9,384 nt of DNA from an uncultured Eubacteriales bacterium (GTDB lineage Bacteria; Bacillota; Clostridia; Oscillospirales; Oscillospiraceae): assembly GCA_900547315.1 (NCBI GenBank), contig URGI01000069.1, positions 1-9,384 of the forward strand, in the 5' to 3' direction. This document shows, in pieces, positions 1-6,180 of the stretch. Position numbers and translations under genes: made by a program. Numbering within the stretch: the first letter of the stretch is position 1; each line of letters begins with the position of its first letter. The notes beneath the pieces are model-generated. The model was given only the letters and a program-made list of their open reading frames with translations. It was not told the DNA's origin and made no database searches.

Positions 1-10
1 CGTCATTATA

Positions 11-19
11 TGTTATAAT
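11..19 (+). promoter_or_regulatory. Extended -10 promoter element for the TetR-type gene
   Basis: A TATAAT hexamer at 14-19 is preceded by TG one base upstream (11-12), giving the extended -10 form TGnTATAAT. It lies 25 bases before the start codon at 45, so the leader would be very short. A -35 box at normal spacing would fall before the first base of the window and cannot be checked. Confidence 0.55.
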
Positions 20-44
20 ATAAAAAAATCGGGAGGTCAGCAAC

Positions 45-602
45 ATGGCGTCAACAACAAAGGAATCCTTGGGCGCGGCGCTCAAACAGATGCTTACAGT
101 AAAACCGATAGACAAGATCACCGTTAAGGATCTGGTCGAGATCTGCGGCGTGAACCGTCAGACGTTTTACTATCACTTTGACGATGTGTATGATCTGCTG
201 GAGTGGGTCTTTGAAGAGGACGCCAACCGTGTGCTGCCCAGCGAGGTAGTGTATGAGCATTGGCGCGATGATGTCATGATGTTCTTCAAGTACCTTGCGG
301 ACAACAGTGTTTTTGCGCTCAATATCTATAATTCCAACAGCCGTATTTATATGCTGCGCTATTTCAAGCGCCGTCTTCAGGGATGTATCCGCAGCTTTGC
401 GATAATCGTTTCCGAGGGGAAGAATATCGACCGTACGGATTTTGAATTTGTTGTTGAGTTTTACGCCAACGGTATCGTCGGCCTGATCTCACAGTGGCTG
501 GATCTCGGCATGCAGCTGCCGAAGGAGATCACGCAGGATCGCTTCCTCAAGCTGCTGGATAACAGCGTTGAGAACATGCTGGCGAGATTCCAGATAGACT
601 GA
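45..602 (+). CDS. TetR/AcrR family transcriptional regulator
   Basis: A 185-residue, probably dimeric, cytoplasmic DNA-binding repressor. The N-terminal helix-turn-helix spans about residues 8-55: the stretch ITVKDLVEICGVNRQTFYYHF (about 25-45) is the classic TetR recognition unit, with the family's TFYYHF signature followed by DVYDLLEWVF. The remaining ~130 residues are the helical ligand/dimer domain and resemble the C-terminal type found in the dihydroxyacetone-kinase regulator (DhaS-like) subgroup; this subgroup call is from general family resemblance. The ATG at 45 is chosen because GGGAGG at 31-36 sits 8 nt upstream. A terminator hairpin follows at 613-647, so it is transcribed alone or as the last gene of a plus-strand unit entering from the left. 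Its target and ligand cannot be told from the sequence. It is divergent in orientation and far from the glycogen operon, so there is no reason to link it to glycogen control. Confidence 0.9.
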   Translation: MASTTKESLGAALKQMLTVKPIDKITVKDLVEICGVNRQTFYYHFDDVYDLLEWVFEEDANRVLPSEVVYEHWRDDVMMFFKYLADNSVFALNIYNSNSRIYMLRYFKRRLQGCIRSFAIIVSEGKNIDRTDFEFVVEFYANGIVGLISQWLDLGMQLPKEITQDRFLKLLDNSVENMLARFQID

Positions 603-612
603 TATTGATATG

Positions 613-647
613 AACCAAAACCTCCGGTGACTACGGAGGTTTTGGTT
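613..647 (+). terminator. Terminator of the TetR-type gene
   Basis: A perfect 14-bp inverted repeat: arms 613-626 and 634-647 with a 7-nt loop at 627-633. The GC-rich centre (CCTCCG/CGGAGG) is flanked by A-rich and T-rich arms, so the 3' arm supplies the T-tract. It begins 11 nt after the stop codon. The symmetry of the arms means it could also act on the opposite strand. Confidence 0.85.
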
Positions 648-693
648 TTGCGGCGGCAGATGATCCAAAATGCGCGGAATGAAGAATTTTTAC

Positions 694-722
694 TTGAATT
701 TTCCGCCCGAATGATATATACT
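694..722 (+). promoter_or_regulatory. Sigma-A promoter of tRNA-Leu
   Basis: TTGAAT at 694-699 and TATACT at 717-722 are separated by exactly 17 nt. Transcription would start near 729, about five bases before the mature 5' end of the tRNA at 734, a typical arrangement for a single stable-RNA gene. The element lies after the preceding gene's terminator, so the tRNA appears to have its own promoter. Confidence 0.75.
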
Positions 723-733
723 TTGAGCATCGT

Positions 734-821
734 GCCGGTGTGTTGGAATTGGTAGACGAGGCGGACTCAAAATCCGTTGGGCTAATAACCCGTGCGGGTT
801 CGACCCCCGCCACCGGCACCA
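734..821 (+). tRNA. tRNA-Leu (anticodon CAA)
   Basis: A full class II cloverleaf of 88 nt. The acceptor stem GCCGGTG (734-740) pairs perfectly with CACCGGC (811-817); the discriminator is A818 and the CCA end is encoded at 819-821. The D-loop region contains GGTAG. The anticodon stem 761-765/773-777 (one G-T pair) closes the loop CTCAAAA, with anticodon CAA at 768-770 that reads UUG leucine codons. The long variable arm (about 778-793) has a GGG/CCC stem, as expected for leucine. The T-arm GCGGG/CCCGC (794-798, 806-810) closes the loop TTCGACC. No defects are seen. Confidence 0.97.
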
Positions 822-826
822 GCGTC

Positions 827-890
827 AGAAGGAGCAAACACCGTTCCGTTTCCGCCTTGCGGCGAAAACTGCACTATGTTAGCTCCTTCT
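827..890 (+). terminator. Long inverted repeat after tRNA-Leu, probable terminator
   Basis: Arms AGAAGGAGC (827-835) and GCTCCTTCT (882-890) are perfectly complementary. After one A-A mismatch, three more pairs (837-839 with 878-880) extend the stem. The large loop holds a small inner hairpin, CGCC (853-856) with GGCG (861-864). The distal arm runs into CTTCTTCCTTTT, a pyrimidine/T-rich tail. It starts only 5 nt after the tRNA CCA, which suits a tRNA terminator, although the loop is larger than usual. Confidence 0.55.
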
Positions 891-897
891 TCCTTTT

Positions 898-930
898 AAA
901 CTGCGACCCACTTTGCTGGGCTCGCAGTTT
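898..930. terminator. Second terminator-like hairpin downstream of tRNA-Leu
   Basis: Arms AAACTGCGA (898-906) and TCGCAGTTT (922-930) pair perfectly. An inner CCCA (907-910)/TGGG (917-920) continues the stem with one bulged C at 921 and a 6-nt loop. On the plus strand it is followed by AGTTTTTA, a reasonable T-tract, so it fits best as a plus-strand back-up terminator. On the minus strand it coincides with the stop codon of the small helix-turn-helix-like frame. Confidence 0.55.
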
Positions 931-1060
931 AGTTTTTATGTTTCGCTGCGGTGCGCGCGTCTACACCGAGCGTTTCTGCCGTTGCAGCATATGACATGCC
1001 CTGCACAAGGCAGCGCAGCTCCGTGGCGAGGTTCGCGCCCGAAACCGACGCAGCAAGCAC
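929..1060 (-). other. Possible 43-codon HTH-like frame, probably a gene remnant
   Basis: A minus-strand frame from GTG at 1060 to TAA at 929-931 (43 residues). It ends in LVQGMSYAATAETLGVDARTAAKHKN. The pattern G-x-S-x-x-x-x-A-x-x-L-G-V-D-x-x-T resembles the helix-turn-helix of transposases or sigma-factor region 4, and the protein stops right after the recognition helix. GGGAG (1070-1074) lies 9 nt before the GTG. No promoter is evident, and it lies beyond the hairpin that ends the glycogen operon. It could be a truncated remnant, a small protein, or a chance frame in GC-rich DNA. The rest of 822-1151 holds only hairpins. Confidence 0.2.
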
Positions 1061-1087
1061 GAAGTCCGGCTCCCTTTCAACATAAAT

Positions 1088-1125
1088 AAACGCAGGCAGA
1101 ACGTTTAAGCGTTCTGCCTGCGTTT
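1088..1125 (-). terminator. Terminator at the end of the glycogen operon
   Basis: A perfect 16-bp inverted repeat: arms 1088-1103 and 1110-1125, loop of 6 nt at 1104-1109. It begins 26 nt after the reductase stop codon on the minus strand. The minus-strand tail is TTTATTTATG, a modest T-tract; the plus-strand tail GTTTTTATATA is stronger. It may therefore work in both directions, insulating the operon from the plus-strand tRNA unit. Confidence 0.8.
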
Positions 1126-1151
1126 TTATATACTTGCTTGGAACCAGCATG

Positions 1152-2258
1152 TTATGCCTGCTCGGATTCAAAATGCTCGGCGACGTCCTTGAGGTACTTG
1201 CGTATCGGGAGGTGCTGTGGACATACGCTCTCGCACTGGCCGCAGCCGATGCAGTCGCTGGCCTTGCCGAAGTTCTTGGTGAGATTATAGTAATACTCCC
1301 CGTGCGAGCTCCAGCCCTTCTCTGCGGACTCCTGCTTGTCGGCATTGTAGAGCGAGAAGTATTTGGGGATCGCGATATTCATCGGACATCCGTCGGTGCA
1401 GTAGGAGCAGCCGGTGCAGGGGACGGTTATAGTACCGTTTATGATGTCAACGGCGGACTTGATGATGGCGCGCTCCTGGTCGTCGAGCGGCTTGAAGTCC
1501 TGCATATACGAGGTATTGTCGAGCATTTGCTGCATATCGCTCATGCCGCTGAGCACCATGAACACCTCAGGACAGCTCGCCGCAAAGCGGATCGCCCAGG
1601 ACGCATTTGAGGCGGCGGGGGAGTGCTCATGGAACATGGTCTCAACGCGCTCCGGCAGCTTTGCCAGCGTACCGCCCTTGACCGGCTCCATGACGACGAC
1701 CTTCTTGCCGTGCTTCACCGCGGTCTCGTAGCAGAGGCGCGACTGGACGCCAAGGCTGTCCCAGTCGAGATAGTTCAGTTGGAGCTGCACAAATTCGATC
1801 TCCGGCCACTCGGTCAGCACCTTGTCGAGAAAATCGGCGCTGTCATGGAAGGACATCGCAATATGGCGGGTCAGCCCCTTGGCCTTCTTCTCCTTGAGCC
1901 ACTCATAGCAGTCATACTTCTTGTATGTTTCGTAGCTGTGGACATTGACGTCGTGCAGAAGATAGTAGTCGAAGTACTCAACGCCGGTCTTGCGCAGCTG
2001 CTCGTTGAATATCTTGTCCCTGTCCTCAAAGCTGTGCACATACATGTTGTGCAGCTTTGTCGTCAGAGTGAAGCTGTCGCGCGGGTGCCGGTCAACGACG
2101 GCGGCCTTTACGGCGTTCTCGCTCTTGTAATCGCAGTACATCCACGCGGTATCAAAGTAGGTGAAGCCGCGCTCGATGAACACATCGACCATCTTCTTGG
2201 TCAGTTCAATATCAATGCTGCCGTCGTCGTCCTTGTTGAGCAGGGGCAGACGCATCAT
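1152..2258 (-). CDS. Aldo/keto reductase with C-terminal 2x[4Fe-4S] ferredoxin domain
   Basis: A 368-residue cytoplasmic oxidoreductase as read from the first in-frame ATG (2258). The N-terminal two thirds form the AKR (beta/alpha)8 barrel with the catalytic set Asp36, Tyr41 (in FDTAWMY), Lys68 (TTK) and His102 (LLHD). The C-terminal part is a bacterial ferredoxin domain: cysteines 281, 284, 287, 291 (CTGCSYC...CP) and 336, 339, 342, 346 (CIGCGQC...CP) each form a CxxCxxCxxxCP cluster motif. This AKR-ferredoxin fusion is common in anaerobes; its physiological substrate is generally unknown. The family normally begins with a LGFGMMRLP strand. LGFG is encoded just upstream in frame, but no ATG/GTG/TTG precedes it there, while the ideal start at 2284 is in another frame (see the next feature). 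As annotated the protein lacks its first barrel strand. It is the last gene of the operon; its link to glycogen is unclear. Confidence 0.85.
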   Translation of the reverse strand: MMRLPLLNKDDDGSIDIELTKKMVDVFIERGFTYFDTAWMYCDYKSENAVKAAVVDRHPRDSFTLTTKLHNMYVHSFEDRDKIFNEQLRKTGVEYFDYYLLHDVNVHSYETYKKYDCYEWLKEKKAKGLTRHIAMSFHDSADFLDKVLTEWPEIEFVQLQLNYLDWDSLGVQSRLCYETAVKHGKKVVVMEPVKGGTLAKLPERVETMFHEHSPAASNASWAIRFAASCPEVFMVLSGMSDMQQMLDNTSYMQDFKPLDDQERAIIKSAVDIINGTITVPCTGCSYCTDGCPMNIAIPKYFSLYNADKQESAEKGWSSHGEYYYNLTKNFGKASDCIGCGQCESVCPQHLPIRKYLKDVAEHFESEQA

Positions 2259-2284
2259 GCCAAAGCCAAGTTTTTTACGCTCAT
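2259..2284 (-). other. Frame-displaced start segment of the aldo/keto reductase, slippery A AAA AAC
   Basis: ATG at 2284 has AAGGAG at 7-nt spacing and reads ATG AGC GTA AAA AAC, then meets TGA a few codons later in that frame. Backing up one base at the A6 run (2271-2276), whose heptamer A AAA AAC (2276-2270) is phased exactly as X XXY YYZ, gives MSVK-N/K-LGFGMMRLP, the expected family N-terminus. One extra A would have the same effect. So the intact gene probably starts at 2284, with a one-base frame change from sequence error, mutation, poly-A phase variation or -1 frameshifting. Confidence 0.6.
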
Positions 2285-2291
2285 AGTCATT

Positions 2292-2297
2292 CTCCTT
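2292..2297 (-). promoter_or_regulatory. Ribosome binding site that decides the reductase start
   Basis: AAGGAG on the minus strand overlaps the TAA stop of the GH13 gene (2296-2298). It lies 7 nt from ATG 2284 (ideal), 1 nt from ATG 2290 (too close) and 33 nt from ATG 2258 (too far). It therefore argues for initiation at 2284 and for translational coupling to the upstream gene. Confidence 0.7.
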
Positions 2298-4686
2298 ATA
2301 CCTTAATTATTTTTGCACTGAATTCGTCGGCAACGCCGCTGAGCCGCCCGAAGTCATATTCCTCGGGGCATTCCACGTCGAAGCACTGAGCCGCGCCGCG
2401 GTTTATCACGGCCAGAAATGCGCCGTTTTCCGCGCTCGCGCCGAAGTGATCGACCCCGCCGCGGACATAGCGCAGAACCAGCAGGATGTCGGCGTTATAT
2501 GCCATGAACACCGCGTCGCCCGTGGAGAGCGCGGGATTCGCGCCGCGCATGTTGGCAAGCTGTGCGTAGAGATCATGCAGCTCCGTTTCGCCCTCGCGGA
2601 AGGGGAGCCGGTTGAACGGATCGCCCACGCCGCACATGCCCTGCTCGTCGCCGTAGTAAATGCTAGGCACCCCGGGAATGGCGAACTGCAGCACGGCGCA
2701 CAGCTTTTCGCGCCTGAGCGCGAGACGCAGAGACTCATCGTCGAAGCGGAGCCTCAGCTGATCCTCACGGCTCATGCCGCGGATGGTCGTGCTCGTAGCA
2801 AGCGCGGTTCGTATGCGGTCGGTGTCGTGCGTGCCGAGGAGGTTCATAAGCGAGTAGTACATCGGAGCGGGATAATTCATCTGCTGCGAGATCAGAAAAT
2901 CGCGCAGAACGAAGGCGTCGATGCGGCGGTGGATGAAATCCAGCGCCGCGGCGCGGAAGGGGTAATTCATAACGGAATCGAGTGAGTAGCCGAGGGCGTA
3001 ATTCCTGCGCCCGCCATAGCTCTCCTTTATCACCGCGTCCTCCCAGACTTCGCCGAGGACCGGCGCGTCGGGGTCAACGCTCTTTACCGCGGAGCGGATG
3101 AGCGCGAGCGTATCGTCCGGAAGCTCGTCGGCAACGTCTAGCCGCCAGCCGGATGCACCGCGCCGCAGCCACGTTTTCACGACGCTGTCCTCTCCGCTGA
3201 CGACAAAGTCCTGCCATGCGCCGTTGCGCTCGTTGACCTCCGGCAGATCCTTGAAGCCCCACCAGCAGCGGTAGTCGTCCGGAAAATGGCGGAAATCGTA
3301 CCAGCTGTAATACGGCGATTGCGTGCCCTGGCACGCGCCCGTGTCGGGGTATGCACCATAGAGGTTGAAGTACACGCTGTCCGCTCCGGTGTGCGAATAC
3401 ACGCCGTCGAGCATTATGCGTATCCCCATGCCGCGCGCCGTCACGCACAGATGCGTGAAGTCCTCATTCGTGCCGAGGATCGGATCGACCTTCAGATAAT
3501 CAGAGCTGTCGTAGCGGTGGTTGGAGCGCGCCTCAACGATGGGGTTGAGGTACAGGCAGGTCACGCCAAGCTCTTTCAGGTACGGCAGTTTGCTCTCGAT
3601 GCCGCGCAGCGTGCCGCCGTAGAAATCGTCCGGCGAATACGAGGTCTCAAATTTGCGCGGCCAGTAGCGTACAGGCTCGTCAAGACTCTTGTGCAGCTCC
3701 GGAGTCTGGCCAAGGCTTTTGTGATACTCTATGCCGCGGCTCGCGGTGTCGTCATCCGAGAACGCAAAGCGGTCGGGGAATATCTGATACATCACGCTGC
3801 GGCGGAACCAGGCCGGAGTCTCAAAGTCGCGGCAGAACACCGTCAGGCGGAAGCCGCTGCGGCGCTCGGAATAGAGCCTGCCGTAATATCCGCTCCCGTC
3901 CGGACAAAGCCAGCGCTCGCCCTCGTCTGTGTCGAGATGGAAGCAGTACCAGAGTGCGGAGGGGCTTTGCGGCGCGATGTACGCGGAGTACAGCTCTCCG
4001 GAGCTTTCCATCGCGTATTCAAGATCCAGATCGTCGCCGTACAGAACGAGTGCGGCACTGTTTATTTTTCCGGACGCTAGACGGAAGCTTAGCCGAAGCT
4101 CCTCGCCGCTCCTGACGGCGCCGACGGGGCAACGGAACCGGATGCTCCGCGCGTCGTGCACTGCCGTGAGCTGCTTTGAGCTGACGTCGCGCAGCACCGA
4201 GACGATATGCGCCGTGCGCGGCTGGTACGGCAGCAGCTCTTTCTCGTCGGCATCCGCCATGCGGCAGTCTTCACAGCACTCCGCGCAAATCTCAAGCGCG
4301 GCTTTGAGCTTCATCCCGCAGTCGTCCATCAGCAGCCGCATCAGCTCCGCCGATGCAAACGGGCCTTTCTGCACTGGCAGACACTCGCGCAGACGCTCCA
4401 ACGGCAGACCGCGCTCAACGCAGTCCCGCGCCGCAGCATATACCGTCGCCGCTGCGTTGAAATACTCGCGCATAGCCGCCGGACAGGATGCCGACTCAAG
4501 CTCCGCGCATAGCTCTGCGTCGCCGCCTATGGCGCGCCAGACTCCGTCTACCCGCCTTGCCGTAACGCTCCGGCGACTGCTGTAGCGGATGGCAAGGCTG
4601 TAATCCTCACTCCAGCATTCGGTGTATGTGCCGCCGAAGTATATCTCAAATGTTTTTTCGTTTTCTGTCTCTCTTACAGCATCCAT
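2296..4686 (-). CDS. GH13 alpha-amylase-family glucan hydrolase with N-terminal extension
   Basis: A 796-residue enzyme of the alpha-amylase clan, probably cleaving alpha-1,4 (perhaps alpha-1,6) links in glycogen or maltodextrin. There is no signal peptide, so it should be cytoplasmic. Residues 1-170 are an uncharacterised, largely helical extension with a CxxCCxxC cluster (C134, C137, C138, C141). About 175-290 form a beta-sandwich starting VHDARSIRFRCPVGAV, typical of the N-terminal domain of neopullulanase/cyclomaltodextrinase-like enzymes. The barrel begins at SVMYQIFPDRF (298-308). Conserved regions are DGVYSH (427-432), GWRLDVADE (nucleophile Asp517), GEVWE (acid/base Glu546), THDTDR (Asp621) and LPEVN (481-485). 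Region I has Ser where most relatives have Asn. The start is ATG 4686: the frame stays open to 4824, but that would bury 150 nt in glgA, and the chosen start overlaps glgA by only 13 nt. Its Shine-Dalgarno is weak, suggesting coupling to glgA translation. The exact subfamily is uncertain. Confidence 0.88.
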   Translation of the reverse strand: MDAVRETENEKTFEIYFGGTYTECWSEDYSLAIRYSSRRSVTARRVDGVWRAIGGDAELCAELESASCPAAMREYFNAAATVYAAARDCVERGLPLERLRECLPVQKGPFASAELMRLLMDDCGMKLKAALEICAECCEDCRMADADEKELLPYQPRTAHIVSVLRDVSSKQLTAVHDARSIRFRCPVGAVRSGEELRLSFRLASGKINSAALVLYGDDLDLEYAMESSGELYSAYIAPQSPSALWYCFHLDTDEGERWLCPDGSGYYGRLYSERRSGFRLTVFCRDFETPAWFRRSVMYQIFPDRFAFSDDDTASRGIEYHKSLGQTPELHKSLDEPVRYWPRKFETSYSPDDFYGGTLRGIESKLPYLKELGVTCLYLNPIVEARSNHRYDSSDYLKVDPILGTNEDFTHLCVTARGMGIRIMLDGVYSHTGADSVYFNLYGAYPDTGACQGTQSPYYSWYDFRHFPDDYRCWWGFKDLPEVNERNGAWQDFVVSGEDSVVKTWLRRGASGWRLDVADELPDDTLALIRSAVKSVDPDAPVLGEVWEDAVIKESYGGRRNYALGYSLDSVMNYPFRAAALDFIHRRIDAFVLRDFLISQQMNYPAPMYYSLMNLLGTHDTDRIRTALATSTTIRGMSREDQLRLRFDDESLRLALRREKLCAVLQFAIPGVPSIYYGDEQGMCGVGDPFNRLPFREGETELHDLYAQLANMRGANPALSTGDAVFMAYNADILLVLRYVRGGVDHFGASAENGAFLAVINRGAAQCFDVECPEEYDFGRLSGVADEFSAKIIKV

Positions 4687-6152
4687 ATATAAAGCTTTGC
4701 GTACTCCTGTGCAGAAATTTCGAAGCCGAAATCGGCCTTCATCGCGTGGTCGATAAGCCCGCGCATAACGTCCTTGTCGTTCCAGCAGCTGAGAGCGAGA
4801 CGTATCGCGTCGCGCAGCTCCCACGCGTCGTAGTTTGCAAACGAGAAGCCGTTGCCCTCGCCGGTGAAGCGGTTATAGGGCGTCACGGTGTCGCGCAGGC
4901 CGCCGGTCTCGCGCACTATAGGCAGGGAGCCGTAGCGCATGGCTATCATCTGGCTCAGGCCGCACGGCTCAAAGCGCGAGGGCATGAGGAAAAAGTCGCT
5001 CGCCGCGTAGACAAGATGGCTCAGCTCCTCGCTGTACCCGATGTACGCGCACAGCCGCCCCTTGTAGCGGTATTCCGCCGCGCGCATGAAGTTTTCAAAA
5101 CGCTCGTCGCCGCTGCCGAGGAGCATGAACTGAATGTCCTCATGCTGCATGATATCGTCAAGTATGCAGGCGACGAGGTCGAAGCCTTTCTGCTCGGTCA
5201 TGCGCGTGACCATCGCGACAAGCGGCACGTCCGGGCGCTGCTCAAGTCCCATCCGTTCCTGCAATGCCGCCTTGCAGACGGCCTTGCCCTTCAGGTGCCC
5301 GCGGTCATATGTCGCGGGGAGGAGCTTGTCGGCGTGAGGGTTAAACACCTTCTTGTCGATACCGTTTATGATGCCCGAAAGCTCGTGACTGCGGGCGTTA
5401 AGGATGCCCTCAAGCCCCTCGGCGTAATACGGCATTTTTATCTCCGAGGCGTAGCTGGGGCTGACGGTGTTTATGCGGTCGGCAAAAACGCATCCGGCCT
5501 TGAGAAAGTCCGCACAGCCGTTGAGCTCCATGAATTCCGGCGTATAGTAGCGGCTGTCGACGTTCAGCAGATCCTGCACGTAGTCGAAGCCGAACTTGCC
5601 CTGAAACGCGATGTTATGTATCGTCAGCAGAAATTTGAGTCCCGCCTGCATACCGCCCTGATACTGCGTCTTTGCCAGCATCGGCAGCATCGCGGTGTGC
5701 CAGTCGTTGCAGTGCAGTACCTGCGGAGTGAAATCGAGGTTCGGGATGCAGTCGAGCACGGCGCGGCAGAAGAACGCGTACTGTTCGCCCTCGGCCTGTC
5801 CGCCGCGGTATATCTTATCTCCGAAATACTGCTCATTGTCTATGAGGTATATCGTCACGCCGTCAAGCTCTAGCTTCTCGACGCCGACATATGCCTGCCG
5901 CCAGCCGAGTGTGCAGTAAAAGTCGAACATGTGCTCCACGCGGTCGGCGTATTTATCCTTGATGACGCGGTGATACGGCGTTATGACGCGCGCGTCGATG
6001 CCGAGCTTTGCAAGCGACTTCGGCAGCGTGCCGACGACGTCGGCAAGCCCGCCGGTCTTGCTCAGCGGCGCGCACTCTGCCGACGCCAGCAGCACATTCG
6101 GCAGCGCGGTGAGGTTCTTTTCACGCAGTATTTCACGAAACTCTTTTTTCAT
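4674..6152 (-). CDS. glgA: Glycogen synthase (GT5)
   Basis: A 492-residue cytoplasmic glycosyltransferase that extends alpha-1,4-glucan chains, in bacteria normally from ADP-glucose. It has the GT-B fold. The N-terminal Rossmann domain carries the donor-loop motif KTGGLAD (32-38) and HCNDWH (147-152). The C-terminal domain carries VTRMTEQKG (Arg317, Lys322, donor phosphate contacts), PSRFEPCGLSQ (391-401, with catalytic-site Glu395) and ETGGLRDTV (415-423). Length and order of motifs are normal for the family, with no truncation. The start ATG 6152 has AAAGGA 8 nt upstream. It follows the nuclease gene by 28 nt and overlaps the start of the GH13 gene by 13 nt. No glgC or glgD is present to make its donor, so those must lie elsewhere. 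GC is high (one 60-base sample, 6061-6120, is 67%). Confidence 0.97.
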   Translation of the reverse strand: MKKEFREILREKNLTALPNVLLASAECAPLSKTGGLADVVGTLPKSLAKLGIDARVITPYHRVIKDKYADRVEHMFDFYCTLGWRQAYVGVEKLELDGVTIYLIDNEQYFGDKIYRGGQAEGEQYAFFCRAVLDCIPNLDFTPQVLHCNDWHTAMLPMLAKTQYQGGMQAGLKFLLTIHNIAFQGKFGFDYVQDLLNVDSRYYTPEFMELNGCADFLKAGCVFADRINTVSPSYASEIKMPYYAEGLEGILNARSHELSGIINGIDKKVFNPHADKLLPATYDRGHLKGKAVCKAALQERMGLEQRPDVPLVAMVTRMTEQKGFDLVACILDDIMQHEDIQFMLLGSGDERFENFMRAAEYRYKGRLCAYIGYSEELSHLVYAASDFFLMPSRFEPCGLSQMIAMRYGSLPIVRETGGLRDTVTPYNRFTGEGNGFSFANYDAWELRDAIRLALSCWNDKDVMRGLIDHAMKADFGFEISAQEYAKLYIWML

Positions 6153-6180
6153 GGCGTACTTCCTTTCGTAATTTTCTAGA

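Noticed and set aside
45..602. TetR-type protein as the regulator of the glycogen operon
   Set aside because: It is about 8.7 kb from the glgB promoter, on the other strand, separated by a tRNA and several terminators, and no operator palindrome was seen at 9311-9384. There is no positive evidence.
740..994. 84-residue plus-strand frame over the tRNA
   Set aside because: It starts inside a perfect tRNA-Leu gene and runs through two hairpins. This is a well-known kind of spurious call.
4687..4824. Longer GH13 start at 4824 adding 46 residues
   Set aside because: The extra residues (arginine-rich, no domain character) would be read from within glgA in another frame. ATG 4686 gives a normal short operon overlap.
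4626..5873. 415-residue open frame on the plus strand
   Set aside because: It lies antisense to glgA and the start of the GH13 gene, has no recognisable motif and no ribosome binding context, and is best explained as a GC-rich shadow.
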